A stretch of 11,128 bases of DNA. Source: Pseudomonadota bacterium (lineage in GTDB: Bacteria > Pseudomonadota > Gammaproteobacteria > Woeseiales > Woeseiaceae). The stretch's first letter is position 1. Each line of letters begins with the position of its first letter. The notes beneath the pieces are model-generated. The model did no database searches. It saw only the letters and a program-made list of their open reading frames with translations, and was not told the origin of the DNA. Where the stretch lies: NCBI GenBank assembly GCA_027295475.1, contig JAPUKV010000038.1, positions 1 to 11,128 of the forward strand. The letters run 5' to 3'. Positions 1 to 8,476 of the stretch are shown here, in pieces. The translations under genes and the position numbers were made by a program.

Positions 1-1
1 C

Positions 2-766
2 ATGGCCGCCGAACTCAAGGAGCGCGAGGCCTCATTGAAGAAGGCACAGCACGCCCTCATCCAATCCGAGAAAATGGCCGCGGTCGGCACGCTGAGCGCA
101 GGCCTGGCTCACGAGGTCAAGAACCCTTTGTCGGCCGTCCTGGGCTATGCACAGCTGTCCAAACGCAAACTGACGGATCCGGATGCGCTCAAGGGATACC
201 TGGACACGATCGAGAATGAAACCCGGCGCTGCAACGAGATCATCGGCAACCTGATGCAGTTCTCGCGAGTGGAAAAAGGTGAACACAGTCAGATCTTTGT
301 TAACGATGTCGTCAGTAAATCCGCAGCCATCGTCGATCACCAGCTGTCCCTGGCAAAGGTTCACATCAGTTTCGAGCTGGGCGAGAATATTCCCGCTATT
401 TCGGGTAACGCCAATCAGTTACAGCAGGTGCTAATGAACCTGATGATCAACGCGCAGCAGGCCATGGGCGATGGCGGCGGCAAGGTCGATATCGTAACCT
501 TCGTCAATGGTGAATCTGTCATGATAACGGTTCTCGATACCGGGCCGGGCATCGATGAAGACGTTGCGGCGAAGATATTTGAACCTTTCTTTACGACAAA
601 ACCGGCGGGCGAGGGCACCGGCCTCGGTCTGTCGGTAACATATGGCATCATTCAGGATCACGGGGGCGATATTTCGGTTGAGCGGGCCGAGAGTGGAGGC
701 GCGAAATTCGTGATCAAACTGCCGCTTGAAACTAAGCGCACTGTCGCTTTGGAAAAAGCATCATGA
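2..766 (+). CDS. Sensor histidine kinase, C-terminal catalytic part (5' end cut by window)
   Basis: This is the transmitter core of a membrane or cytoplasmic sensor kinase that autophosphorylates on His and passes phosphate to a response regulator. Counting from the first visible Met, residues 1-25 look like a coiled-coil linker. The HisKA H-box GLAHEVKNPLSA follows with the phospho-acceptor His at 37. The HATPase_c domain shows an N-box (QQVLMNLMINA, about 141-151), G1 box DTGPGI (179-184), F-box EPFFTTK (194-200) and G2 box GEGTGLGLS (203-211). A sensor kinase normally carries a sensing domain before this linker and the Met lies at the window edge, so the true start is probably upstream and the signal sensed is unknown. 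The stop overlaps the next start by 4 nt (ATGA), which indicates translational coupling with the response regulator. The family call is very secure; the specific pathway is not known. Confidence 0.93.
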   Translation: MAAELKEREASLKKAQHALIQSEKMAAVGTLSAGLAHEVKNPLSAVLGYAQLSKRKLTDPDALKGYLDTIENETRRCNEIIGNLMQFSRVEKGEHSQIFVNDVVSKSAAIVDHQLSLAKVHISFELGENIPAISGNANQLQQVLMNLMINAQQAMGDGGGKVDIVTFVNGESVMITVLDTGPGIDEDVAAKIFEPFFTTKPAGEGTGLGLSVTYGIIQDHGGDISVERAESGGAKFVIKLPLETKRTVALEKAS

Positions 767-1740
767 ATATTCTGATTGTAGACGATGAGATCGCGATTCG
801 CGAGTTGGTTGGCGAAATTCTCGAGGGCGAGGGCCACGTAGTCACCCTGGCTGAAGACGGCGAGGACGCGCTGGAAAAGTTCAAGCGTACCTGGCATGAA
901 ATCGTGTTCAGCGACTTTCGTATGCCCAAAATGAACGGCATCGAGCTGTTGGGCGCCATCAAAGAGATCAATGAAAATACCCAGTTCGTCATTATGACCA
1001 GCCATGCATCGATCAATAATTCCATTGACGCCCTCAAGTTGGGTGCTTTCGACTATATCCTCAAGCCATTCGACGATCTGGACGTTGTCACAGATGCGGC
1101 AGATCGTGCCATTGCCAACCTGTCCGGTATTCGCCGGCAGCAGGATCTGGTCAATACTTTGGCCCGGAAGAACCAGGATCTCGAGAGCCTGAACAAGGAA
1201 TTCAGGGAGCTGGCGATTCGGGACGGGCTTACCGGTCTTTTCAATTACCGCTATGCGCAGGAACGACTGGAGGAAGAATTTGATCGGGCAACGAGATTCG
1301 AACGTGAACTCTCGGTGTTATTCATAGATTTGGATCATTTCAAATTCTTCAACGACGCGCATGGGCACCAGGCCGGCGATGAGGTCTTGCAGATCCTGTC
1401 CGGGCTAATGACGAAGACTGTCAGAGAGTCGGATACTCTGGCCCGATGGGGTGGCGAGGAATTCATCGTTATCGCTCTCGAAACGGCTGAGGAAGAGGCA
1501 TGCATGCTCGCCGAAAGAATCAGAAAGGCAGTCACAGAGCATGCGTTCCCGAATGCAGCACAACAACCGCTCGGTATGATTTCTTTAAGTATCGGCGTTG
1601 CCTCGAGATCCAATGGAACGGAGACCTATGAGAAACTGCTTCGCCTTGCCGATGATGCCGTGTATTCCGCTAAAGATGCGGGCAGAAACCGCACCGTCTT
1701 CTGCAGCGGCCCCAAGCAAATGAACGCGGTGAAACAATAG
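763..1740 (+). CDS. Response regulator with GGDEF diguanylate cyclase output domain
   Basis: This 325-aa protein is expected to make cyclic di-GMP from two GTP when phosphorylated by the kinase encoded just upstream. The receiver domain covers residues 1-120 with acidic pocket D7/D8, phospho-acceptor D51 (SDFRMP), switch Thr79 and Lys101 (KPF). A helical linker at about 120-150 leads to the GGDEF domain (about 150-315), with DGLTGLFNYR at 154-163 and the active-site signature GGEEF at 230-234. An RxxD motif (RESD, 221-224) lies exactly five residues before GGEEF, the normal place of the inhibitory I-site, so product feedback is likely. All catalytic signatures are intact and there is no EAL domain. 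The REC-GGDEF layout resembles PleD/WspR-type proteins, but no Wsp or Ple neighbours are visible, so I assign no symbol. The ATG overlaps the kinase stop. Confidence 0.94.
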   Translation: MNILIVDDEIAIRELVGEILEGEGHVVTLAEDGEDALEKFKRTWHEIVFSDFRMPKMNGIELLGAIKEINENTQFVIMTSHASINNSIDALKLGAFDYILKPFDDLDVVTDAADRAIANLSGIRRQQDLVNTLARKNQDLESLNKEFRELAIRDGLTGLFNYRYAQERLEEEFDRATRFERELSVLFIDLDHFKFFNDAHGHQAGDEVLQILSGLMTKTVRESDTLARWGGEEFIVIALETAEEEACMLAERIRKAVTEHAFPNAAQQPLGMISLSIGVASRSNGTETYEKLLRLADDAVYSAKDAGRNRTVFCSGPKQMNAVKQ

Positions 1741-1755
1741 AATCCCCCTTTTTTT

Positions 1756-1889
1756 GGAGCCCGTCCTGACGGGCGATGGCAATACGCACTGACGTTGAAT
1801 CATGTTCTGTTGGAGCCCGTCCTGACGGGCGATGGAAACGCGCACTGACGTTGAACCATGTTCTGTTGGAGCCCGTCCTGACGGGCGAT
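1756..1889 (+). repeat. REP array 1: three palindromic repeats with 56-bp period
   Basis: Three identical 22-bp elements start at 1756, 1812 and 1868. Each has a GGAG head and the palindrome GCCCGTCCTGACGGGC, followed by GAT. The two 34-bp linkers are near-identical to each other and resemble the linkers of the array at 9224-9469 (AATACGCACT, then a TGAC or TTAC, ending TGTT). The array begins 15 nt after the stop of the GGDEF gene, behind a C5T7 run. It may serve as its 3' end structure, although no ordinary GC hairpin plus T-tract is present. The GGAG head plus hairpin is typical of REP elements mobilised by RAYT enzymes; a cognate RAYT lies at 9539-10015. Confidence 0.9.
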
Positions 1890-1902
1890 TATTTAAAATC
1901 AA

Positions 1903-1931
1903 ACGTGGTCTGTCCCCATTCGCGTTATAAT
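1903..1931 (+). promoter_or_regulatory. Probable sigma70 promoter of tRNA-Leu
   Basis: A perfect TATAAT -10 box lies at 1926-1931, about 44 nt before the tRNA. It is followed by a G+C-rich discriminator (GACGGGC), as is common for stringently controlled stable-RNA promoters. The -35 region at 17-bp spacing (ACGTGG) is poor, so the call rests mainly on the -10 and discriminator. Confidence 0.5.
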
Positions 1932-1973
1932 GACGGGCTGGACAAGGTGCGCCGGTGCCGTTGGCCGAAACAT

Positions 1974-2059
<86 letters not shown>

Positions 2060-2082
2060 TACTTCTCCGGAAAACTAACTCT

Positions 2083-2111
2083 TTGAAAATAAAGAATTTA
2101 TCGGGCATACT
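2083..2111 (+). promoter_or_regulatory. Candidate sigma70 promoter of tig
   Basis: TTGAAA (2083-2088) and CATACT (2106-2111) are separated by 17 bp and lie in an A+T-rich stretch directly after tRNA-Leu. Transcription would start near 2118, giving a leader of about 40 nt before the tig ATG. The boxes match consensus 5/6 and 4/6. This is inferred from sequence only. Confidence 0.45.
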
Positions 2112-2158
2112 CGATCTGGCTCGCAGGCAAGGTCGGACGTAACTGAAGGGCAAGAAAC

Positions 2159-3463
2159 ATGTTGGTCACTGTGGAATCGACGGGCACATTGGAGCGGCGC
2201 ATGCGCGTCGAGCTGCCGGCCGAACGCATTGAAAAAGAGATCGAGTCGCGACTGAAGTCAGTCGGGCGGACTGCAAAAATTAAAGGCTTTCGCCCGGGCA
2301 AGATTCCGGCGAAGGTCGTTCGACAGCGTTATGGCGGACAGATCCGGCAGGAAGTTCTCTCCGATCTCATGCAAAAGAGTTATAGCGATGCGGTGATCCA
2401 GGAGAATCTGAATCCTGCCGGCGGGCCGAAGATCGAACCGGAGGCCGTAGAGAACGACAAGGGATTTGCGTACGTAGCGACCTTCGAAGTACTTCCCGAA
2501 ATCACTTTGCAAGGTCTCGACAAGATTGCGGTGACTAAACCGGAAATCGAGATCGCCGATAAGGATTGCGACGAAATGATCCACAATCTTCGCAAGCAGA
2601 AAGCCGTTTGGTCAGCGGTGGATCGTCAAAGCAATGAAGGCGATCGTGTCATTGTCGATTTCAATGGCACGCTGAAGGGTGAGCCGATAAAGGGCGGCCA
2701 GGGCAAAGAAGTGCCGGTCGTCCTCGGCGAAGGCCGCATGCTGCCCGACTTTGAAAAAGCGCTTATCGGGTCGAAGGCTGGTGACGAAAAGTCAATCAAA
2801 GTGAAATTTCCGAAGGATTATCACGACGAGGAGCTTGCCTCGAAAAAAGTCGATTTCACGATCAAGGTGCATCGTGTTGAAGAAGAGGAGTTACCGCCGC
2901 TCGATGACACGTTGGCCGAGCTGTATGATGTGAAGGAGGGCGGCCTGGCAACACTCCGTGCTGACGTGCGTGCCAACATGGAGCGGGAAGCGAAACAGCG
3001 AGTATCGGGCGACATCAAGGAGCAGGCACTCAACGGCCTGGTGGATGCTAATCCGATCGAGATTCCGAACTCGCTCAAGGAACGGGAGATCCAGTCTCTG
3101 CAACACGAGGCCATGCGCCGTCTCGGCATCGAGGATCACGACAAGGCACCGCCGGCGGAAAACTTCGCCGAGGCCGCCGAGCGTCGCGTAAGGCTCGGCT
3201 TGCTGGTCCGGCAGCTTATTCAGGACAATAATCTGAGCGTCGATACCGATCGTGTCCGCAAACACGTCGAGGAGATGTGTGCCAGCTACGAGAATGCCGA
3301 GGACATGGTCGCCATGTACATGCGTAATGAACAGGCCATCGCGCAGATAGAGCCGATAGTGCTGGAAGAGCAGGCGGTCGAATGGCTGACCGAGAACGGC
3401 GTAGTCAAGACCAGGAAAGCCGGTTTCCAGGAATACATGAACAAAGATTCGGGAATCAACTAG
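2159..3463 (+). CDS. tig: Trigger factor, ribosome-associated chaperone and prolyl isomerase
   Basis: Trigger factor binds the ribosomal exit tunnel and shelters nascent chains. The 434-aa length is close to the E. coli protein (432). The N-terminal ribosome-binding domain shows the signature GFRPGKIP at 43-50. The FKBP-type PPIase domain spans about 160-240 (GDRVIVDFNGTLKG, then VVLGEGRMLPDFEKALIG), and the helical C-terminal chaperone arms follow (about 250-430). The ATG is preceded by a purine-rich AAGGGCAAG that can act as Shine-Dalgarno. It is the first gene of the canonical tig-clpP-clpX-lon order and ends 65 nt before clpP, so the two are probably co-transcribed. No damage is seen. The minus-strand reading frames inside it are shadows. 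Confidence 0.98.
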   Translation: MLVTVESTGTLERRMRVELPAERIEKEIESRLKSVGRTAKIKGFRPGKIPAKVVRQRYGGQIRQEVLSDLMQKSYSDAVIQENLNPAGGPKIEPEAVENDKGFAYVATFEVLPEITLQGLDKIAVTKPEIEIADKDCDEMIHNLRKQKAVWSAVDRQSNEGDRVIVDFNGTLKGEPIKGGQGKEVPVVLGEGRMLPDFEKALIGSKAGDEKSIKVKFPKDYHDEELASKKVDFTIKVHRVEEEELPPLDDTLAELYDVKEGGLATLRADVRANMEREAKQRVSGDIKEQALNGLVDANPIEIPNSLKEREIQSLQHEAMRRLGIEDHDKAPPAENFAEAAERRVRLGLLVRQLIQDNNLSVDTDRVRKHVEEMCASYENAEDMVAMYMRNEQAIAQIEPIVLEEQAVEWLTENGVVKTRKAGFQEYMNKDSGIN

Positions 3464-3509
3464 AGACGCCAGTCTCTGAACATTAATCGGAGACACAAGT
3501 CTATGAACA
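3463..3509 (+). repeat. Imperfect tandem repeat of 27-bp period between tig and clpP
   Basis: Two units, at 3463-3482 and 3490-3509, match at 17 of 20 positions (GAGAC..., then AGTCT.TGAACA). The first unit holds a perfect small palindrome AGAGAC-GCCA-GTCTCT (3462-3477) that starts on the tig stop codon. The second holds a shorter AGAC-ACAA-GTCT. There is no T-tract, so it does not look like a terminator. It could shape processing or translation of the tig-clpP message, or be a neutral duplication. Confidence 0.6.
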
Positions 3510-3528
3510 GAAGACAACGGGAATTCTT

Positions 3529-4161
3529 ATGAGCATAAAAGCATTGAATCTTGTCCCAATGGTCGTCGAGCAGACCGCCAGGGGCGAGCGGGCCTACGAT
3601 ATTTACTCGCGTCTTCTGAAGGAGCGAGTGGTCTTCATTGTCGGGCCGTTTGAGGATCAGATGGCCAACCTTATCGTGGCGCAGCTCCTGTATCTGGAAT
3701 CTGAAAACCCGGACAAGGATGTTCATCTCTATATCAATTCGCCGGGCGGGTCCGTAACCGCGGGGCTGGCGATTTACGACACGATGCAGTTTATTACTTC
3801 TGATGTCTCGACGATCTGCGTTGGCCAGGCGGCCAGCATGGGTGCGTTACTCCTGGGTGGTGGCGCCAACGGCAAACGTTTCGCACTGCCGCATTCGAGG
3901 ATCATGGTTCATCAGCCGAGCGCCGGCTACCAGGGCCAGGCAACCGACATTGGTATCCACGCGAAAGAGGTGCTGGAACTGAAGAGGCGCCTGAACGAGA
4001 TCATGGCTCACCATACAGGCCAGACGGTGGAGACAATCGAGAAAGACCTGGACAGAGACAACTTCATGAGCGGTGACCAGGCGGTCGACTATGGCCTGAT
4101 CGACACGGTACTCAGAAAGCGCTCCGAGATGAGCGGCTTCGGGGACAGCGAATCTGATTAA
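3529..4161 (+). CDS. clpP: ATP-dependent Clp protease proteolytic subunit
   Basis: ClpP forms the 14-subunit serine protease barrel that degrades substrates unfolded by ClpX (next gene) or ClpA. At 210 aa it is of usual length (E. coli 207). The catalytic triad is complete: Ser103 in [11 protein letters not shown], His128 in RIMVHQPS and Asp177 in [10 protein letters not shown], each eight residues before the E. coli precursor numbering. The N-terminus [16 protein letters not shown] aligns with the processed E. coli start region (LVPMVIEQT), so the propeptide is very short. The Shine-Dalgarno before the ATG is weak (AACGGGA). The gap to clpX is 169 nt and contains a separate promoter. Confidence 0.98.
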   Translation: MSIKALNLVPMVVEQTARGERAYDIYSRLLKERVVFIVGPFEDQMANLIVAQLLYLESENPDKDVHLYINSPGGSVTAGLAIYDTMQFITSDVSTICVGQAASMGALLLGGGANGKRFALPHSRIMVHQPSAGYQGQATDIGIHAKEVLELKRRLNEIMAHHTGQTVETIEKDLDRDNFMSGDQAVDYGLIDTVLRKRSEMSGFGDSESD

Positions 4162-4198
4162 TTTCAGATGCTTATATGCTTCTGCCGGGCCAGGAGAG

Positions 4199-4231
4199 TC
4201 TGCGCAGTAGGCATGCTTTCTACCGCACAGA
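4199..4231 (+). other. Imperfect hairpin in the clpP-clpX spacer
   Basis: Arms 4199-4210 and 4220-4231 pair at 10 of 12 positions around a 9-nt loop (TCTG.GC.GTAG against CTAC.GC.CAGA). There is no following T-tract, so an intrinsic terminator is unlikely. It could stabilise or attenuate the clpP transcript ahead of the clpX promoter. Sequence evidence only. Confidence 0.45.
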
Positions 4232-4252
4232 CGCCCAGTTGAGACATGGTGC

Positions 4253-4282
4253 TTGGCATGCCTGGAGGTCGCGTGTTATATA
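4253..4282 (+). promoter_or_regulatory. Candidate internal promoter of clpX
   Basis: TTGGCA (4253-4258) is followed after 18 bp by TATATA (4277-4282). The -10 carries an extended TGT just before it (4274-4276). The start site would be near 4289, about 40 nt before the clpX ATG. It would allow clpX to be expressed apart from clpP. Confidence 0.5.
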
Positions 4283-4330
4283 GACATGCAGTCGTAACAG
4301 ATTGATTTTTAAATACAGAGGAAGCTCCGC

Positions 4331-5647
4331 ATGAGCGATGACACCCGCGGCAAGAACGAGGACGGCAAACTGCTGTATTGTTCTTTTTGCGGCAAGAGCC
4401 AGCACGAAGTTCGCAAGCTGATTGCCGGCCCGTCAGTCTTTATCTGCGACGAATGCGTTGAACTCTGTAAGGACATCATCCGGGAAGAACTCGAGGACGC
4501 GGGCGAGGCCGGCCACGAGAAGCTGCCCAAACCGCAGGAAATCAAGGGTATCCTGGACGAGTACGTCATCGGCCAGGATACTGCGAAGAAAGTCCTCGCG
4601 GTCGCCGTCTACAACCACTATAAGCGTCTCGATGAGCGCGCCCGCGAGAGCGGCAAAGACGATATTGAGCTCGCCAAGAGCAATATTCTATTAATAGGCC
4701 CCACCGGTTGCGGCAAAACGCTGCTTGCCGAGACCTTGGCGCGCCTTCTGAATGTGCCGTTCACGATTGCCGACGCGACGACGCTGACCGAAGCCGGGTA
4801 CGTTGGCGAAGACGTCGAGAACATCATTCAGAAGTTGCTGCAGAAGTGTGATTACGACGTCGACAAGGCGCAGACGGGCATTGTCTATATCGACGAGATC
4901 GACAAGATCTCCAGAAAGTCGGACAACCCGTCAATCACGCGAGACGTATCGGGCGAAGGTGTTCAACAGGCCTTACTCAAGCTTATTGAGGGAACTATCG
5001 CTTCTGTGCCGCCTCAAGGCGGCAGAAAACACCCGCAGCAGGAGTTCCTGCAAGTTGATACCAGCAACATTCTCTTTATCTGTGGTGGTGCATTCGCTGG
5101 CCTCGAGAAAATAATTCTGAGTCGCTCGTCGAAGAGCGGCATCGGCTTCGTCGCCGAGGTTAGGACGGGCGAGGAAGAGCAAAGCCTTGGCGAGTTGCTG
5201 CAAGAAGTGGAGCCGGAAGACCTGATTCGCTACGGCCTGATTCCGGAGTTCGTCGGCAGGTTGCCCGTCGTGGCGACGCTCGAGGAACTCGATGAAGATG
5301 CGCTCGTCAGCATCCTGATGGAGCCCAAGAATGCGCTGACCAAACAGTATCGTAAGTTATTCGACATGGAAGGCATCGAACTCGAGTTCCGCGACGATGC
5401 GCTTCGTGCCGTGGCGAAACGAGCGATGAAGCGCAAGACCGGGGCGAGAGGTCTTCGCACGATTTTGGAAAGCGTGTTGCTCGACACGATGTACGAACTG
5501 CCGTCGAGAACCGACGCGAAAAAAGTGGTGCTCGATGAAGCGGTGGTCCTCGGGGAGACCAAGCCGTACGTGGTTTATGAATCGGAGGAACCGCCGACCA
5601 CGAATGTCGAGCAGCAACGACGGCCGACAAGCGGGTCGGGTGGTTAA
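4331..5647 (+). CDS. clpX: ATP-dependent Clp protease ATP-binding subunit ClpX
   Basis: ClpX is the hexameric AAA+ unfoldase that recognises tagged substrates (for example ssrA) and threads them into ClpP. The 438-aa protein has the N-terminal zinc-binding domain with Cys17, Cys20, Cys39 and Cys42. Walker A GPTGCGKT is at 123-130, pore loop GYVGED at 156-161, Walker B VYIDEID at 185-191, the RKH loop at about 232-234 and sensor-2 GARGLR at 371-376. An IGF-type ClpP-docking loop is present (SGIGFVAEV, about 269-277). Length and motifs fit the family (E. coli 424); the extra residues are a polar tail rich in Pro, Thr and Gly. A good AGAGGAAG Shine-Dalgarno precedes the ATG. Confidence 0.98.
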   Translation: MSDDTRGKNEDGKLLYCSFCGKSQHEVRKLIAGPSVFICDECVELCKDIIREELEDAGEAGHEKLPKPQEIKGILDEYVIGQDTAKKVLAVAVYNHYKRLDERARESGKDDIELAKSNILLIGPTGCGKTLLAETLARLLNVPFTIADATTLTEAGYVGEDVENIIQKLLQKCDYDVDKAQTGIVYIDEIDKISRKSDNPSITRDVSGEGVQQALLKLIEGTIASVPPQGGRKHPQQEFLQVDTSNILFICGGAFAGLEKIILSRSSKSGIGFVAEVRTGEEEQSLGELLQEVEPEDLIRYGLIPEFVGRLPVVATLEELDEDALVSILMEPKNALTKQYRKLFDMEGIELEFRDDALRAVAKRAMKRKTGARGLRTILESVLLDTMYELPSRTDAKKVVLDEAVVLGETKPYVVYESEEPPTTNVEQQRRPTSGSGG

Positions 5648-5655
5648 AAGCTGGT

Positions 5656-5722
5656 AAATAAGGGGTCAGAGCCCTTTTTCGCAGGATCGGCTTACTATTA
5701 AAAGGGCTCTGACCCCTTGTTT
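5656..5722 (+). repeat. Long inverted repeat with GGGGTCAGAGCCC motif after clpX
   Basis: Arms AAGGGGTCAGAGCCCTTTT (5660-5678) and its exact reverse complement (5700-5718) form a perfect 19-bp stem around a 21-nt loop. Outer pairing extends to 5656-5722 with one G:T. It begins 8 nt after the clpX stop and ends in TTGTTT, so it could act as a bidirectional terminator. From general knowledge, GGGGTCAGAGCCC-type motifs are dispersed in many proteobacterial genomes and often lie near RAYT-like transposases. This family is distinct from the GGAG-headed repeats elsewhere in the window. Confidence 0.85.
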
Positions 5723-5949
5723 GCCGCAATGTCCTCTTGCGCTTGGGCAAGGAGACGGTTTCTGACCAATGAGGGTTCAACGACGGCCTGACGGCCAAGG
5801 GTCTCTGGCGCGTGTTGCACGGTCAGGTTGCAGAGATTTCGCTTGAAACGGAGCGAACAGTTTCACTTGAATTAGGGCGAACTGGACGCATTTCCCCCGG
5901 CATCAAGTGCAATACCCAAGAGAGCGCAGATTTGGGCAGATTCTTTTGA
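5723..5949 (+). promoter_or_regulatory. lon upstream region with two 24-bp tandem repeats
   Basis: This gene-free stretch between the inverted repeat and lon should contain the lon promoter. Two adjacent 24-bp units, 5837-5860 and 5861-5884, agree at 18 of 24 positions; each reads TTTC, then CTTGAA, then GCGAAC. The first has CTTGAAA, matching the heat-shock sigma32 -35 box, but no CCCCAT-type -10 lies at the right distance; the only C-run (5894-5898) is too far. A TGAAAC/GTTTCA inverted pair (5844-5849 and 5860-5865) is nested within. I cannot fix a promoter, and the repeats could instead be operator sites. I see no gene here. Confidence 0.4.
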
Positions 5950-5964
5950 GTGAGGGCGTATCCG

Positions 5965-8418
5965 GTGTCAGAGAAAGAACCAGAAAACCAGGTCGAGAGT
6001 GAAGAAAGCGACGCACCGACCGAGTCGTCAGGCATACCCGTATTGCCGCTCAGAGACGTCGTCGTTTATCCGCACATGGTGATCCCGCTTTTTGTCGGCC
6101 GGGAAAAATCGATTGTCGCGCTCGATCTGGCCATGAACGCCGGCAAGAAGATTCTGTTGATTGCACAACAGCGGGCCGACCTGGACGATCCGTCGGTGGA
6201 TGACCTTTATGATGTCGGTACGCTCGCGACTATCCTGCAGCTTCTCAAGTTGCCTGATGGCACGGTCAAAGTGCTGGTCGAAGGAGACGAGCGAGCCCAT
6301 GTCGATACGCTGCAAGTCGACGATCATTTCCTGGCCACAGTTACAGTCCTGACCGAAGAAGGCGAGCACGACGGGCGCGAGATGGACGTATTGGTGCGTT
6401 CGATCATTGCCCAGTTCGAACAGTATGTGAAACTGAACAAGAAAGTCCCGCCCGAGATTCTGACCTCTCTTGCCGGCATCGACGAAGCCGGCCGGCTTGC
6501 CGATACGGTCGCCGCGCACATGGCGCTCAAGCTCAGCGAGAAGCAAAAAATCCTTGAGATCCGGGACGTTAAGGTACGCCTCGAGCAGATCCTGGGCATC
6601 ATCGAAGGCGAGATCGACGTCCTGCACGTCGAGAAGCGCATCCGTGGCCGCGTCAAGCACCAGATGGAGAAAAGTCAGCGCGAGTATTACCTGAACGAAC
6701 AGATGAAGGCGATTCAGAAGGAACTGGGCGAGATGGAAGATGCGCCCAATGAACTCGCCGACCTGGAAGCGAGGATTGAAAAAGCAGGTATGACGAAGGA
6801 GGCGAAAGAAAAAGCCACCTCAGAACTGAACAAACTGAAAATGATGTCACCGATGTCGGCTGAAGCCACCGTGGTTCGCAACTACGTCGACTGGCTCCTG
6901 AAAGCGCCCTGGAAAAAACGCGGCAAAGTCATTAGAGACCTGACTCGGGCAGAGACGGTGCTCGAAGAAGACCACTACGGCCTCGAAAAAGTTAAGGAAC
7001 GCATCCTCGAATACCTTGCCGTGCAACAGCGCGTGAAACGTCTGAAAGGTCCGATTCTTTGTCTGGTCGGTCCGCCGGGCGTCGGCAAGACGTCGCTGGG
7101 GCAGAGCATCGCCCGCGCTACCAACCGAAAGTTCATTCGGATGTCATTAGGCGGTGTTCGCGACGAGGCGGAGATCCGCGGTCACAGGCGCACTTACATC
7201 GGCTCGATGCCGGGCAAGATCATTCAAAACCTTGCTAAAACGGGAGTGAGAAACCCGCTCTTTCTGCTTGATGAAGTTGATAAAATGGCCATGGATTTTC
7301 GTGGCGACCCGTCCTCGGCATTGCTCGAAGTGCTCGATCCGGAACAGAACTCCACCTTTAACGATCATTATCTGGAAGTCGATTTCGACTTGTCGGACGT
7401 CATGTTCGTCTGCACAGCGAATACCCTCAACATTCCGCCACCGTTGCTTGATCGGATGGAGGTCATCCGCCTCCCCGGTTACACCGAGGACGAGAAGCTC
7501 AACATCGCCGAGCGATATCTCATTGCGAAGCAGATGAAGGCAAACGGGCTCAAGGAAGCCGAGCTGAAAATTACCCGCGGTACCGTAATCGACATCATTC
7601 AGCATTACACCCGTGAGGCGGGTGTGCGCAATCTGGAGCGAGAGATTTCCAAGATCTGCCGCAAGGTCGTGAAATCGCTGCTTTTGAAACCGAGAGGTTC
7701 CACGGTCAAGATCACGCCGAAGAATATGCCGAAGTATCTTGGCGTGCGGCGCTTCCGTTACGGCAAGGCCGAAGAAAACGATCAGGTCGGTCAGGTCACG
7801 GGCCTGGCCTGGACAGAAGTCGGCGGCGAGCTGTTGACGATCGAGGCAGCGGTGGTTCCGGGCAAGGGCAAGCTGACCCACACCGGCCAGTTGGGCGATG
7901 TCATGACTGAATCCATCCAGGCGGCAATGACGGTCGTCAGAAGCCGGGCGGAGGTCCTGGGGATAGATGAGGATTTCCATCAGAAGTTCGATGTGCACGT
8001 GCACGTGCCCGAAGGAGCGACGCCAAAGGACGGCCCGAGTGCGGGAGTTGGCATGTGTACTGCCCTGGTGTCTGCATTAACCGACATTCCCGTAAGGAGC
8101 GATGTGGCGATGACCGGAGAGATCACTCTGCGCGGTGAAGTACTGCCAATAGGCGGCCTCAAAGAGAAGCTCCTGGCGGCCCACCGCGGCGGCATCAGCA
8201 CGGTCCTGATACCCCATGAAAACGAGAAAGACCTGGTAGAAATAGCGAAGAACATCAAAGACAAACTGAATATTCTTCCGGTGAAATGGATCGATCAGGT
8301 GCTGGAGCTGGCATTGCTACAAGTGCCCACTCCGAAATCGAAATCCGACGCCAAAAAATCGAAGGCGTCCAGCGCTTCGAAAGAGCAGAAATCCGGCGAT
8401 CTCGTCAGACCCCATTAG
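5965..8418 (+). CDS. lon: ATP-dependent Lon protease
   Basis: Lon is a cytoplasmic AAA+ serine protease that degrades misfolded and regulatory proteins. Starting at GTG 5965 it has 817 residues. That start is preferred over the in-frame GTG at 5950 (822 aa) because GAGG lies 9 nt upstream of it. The order is N-terminal substrate domain ([23 protein letters not shown], near 24-46), coiled coil (about 225-295), Walker A GPPGVGKT (369-376), Walker B FLLDEVDK (about 433-440), then the protease domain with Ser692 in KDGPSAG and Lys735 in GGLKEK, 43 apart as in E. coli S679/K722. The C-terminal tail is lysine- and serine-rich (about 790-817), longer than in E. coli (784 aa). All active residues are intact. 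The hupB promoter begins 30 nt after the stop. Confidence 0.97.
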   Translation: MSEKEPENQVESEESDAPTESSGIPVLPLRDVVVYPHMVIPLFVGREKSIVALDLAMNAGKKILLIAQQRADLDDPSVDDLYDVGTLATILQLLKLPDGTVKVLVEGDERAHVDTLQVDDHFLATVTVLTEEGEHDGREMDVLVRSIIAQFEQYVKLNKKVPPEILTSLAGIDEAGRLADTVAAHMALKLSEKQKILEIRDVKVRLEQILGIIEGEIDVLHVEKRIRGRVKHQMEKSQREYYLNEQMKAIQKELGEMEDAPNELADLEARIEKAGMTKEAKEKATSELNKLKMMSPMSAEATVVRNYVDWLLKAPWKKRGKVIRDLTRAETVLEEDHYGLEKVKERILEYLAVQQRVKRLKGPILCLVGPPGVGKTSLGQSIARATNRKFIRMSLGGVRDEAEIRGHRRTYIGSMPGKIIQNLAKTGVRNPLFLLDEVDKMAMDFRGDPSSALLEVLDPEQNSTFNDHYLEVDFDLSDVMFVCTANTLNIPPPLLDRMEVIRLPGYTEDEKLNIAERYLIAKQMKANGLKEAELKITRGTVIDIIQHYTREAGVRNLEREISKICRKVVKSLLLKPRGSTVKITPKNMPKYLGVRRFRYGKAEENDQVGQVTGLAWTEVGGELLTIEAAVVPGKGKLTHTGQLGDVMTESIQAAMTVVRSRAEVLGIDEDFHQKFDVHVHVPEGATPKDGPSAGVGMCTALVSALTDIPVRSDVAMTGEITLRGEVLPIGGLKEKLLAAHRGGISTVLIPHENEKDLVEIAKNIKDKLNILPVKWIDQVLELALLQVPTPKSKSDAKKSKASSASKEQKSGDLVRPH

Positions 8419-8447
8419 CTCCGCAACCCGCGAAAACACTGGACTTG

Positions 8448-8476
8448 TTGACGGTCTCGGGGCCAGTTGGTATAAG
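8448..8476 (+). promoter_or_regulatory. Strong sigma70 promoter of hupB
   Basis: TTGACG (8448-8453), a 17-bp spacer, and TATAAG (8471-8476) match consensus 5/6 in both boxes. A start near 8483 gives hupB an untranslated leader of about 160 nt. This is the best promoter in the window, as suits an abundant nucleoid protein. Confidence 0.72.

Noticed and set aside
2891..3517. 208-aa minus-strand frame inside tig
   Set aside because: It is the antisense shadow of a clear trigger factor gene with no recognisable domain.
5307..5798. 163-aa minus-strand frame over the clpX end and inverted repeat
   Set aside because: It overlaps conserved clpX sequence and the palindrome, and shows no domain or start signal.
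5842..5898. Complete sigma32 promoter for lon
   Set aside because: CTTGAAA is present but the nearest C-run is too far downstream, so only a partial match can be claimed.
7147..8004. 285-aa minus-strand frame inside lon
   Set aside because: Antisense to the ATPase and protease domains of Lon; composition follows the codon bias of the coding strand.
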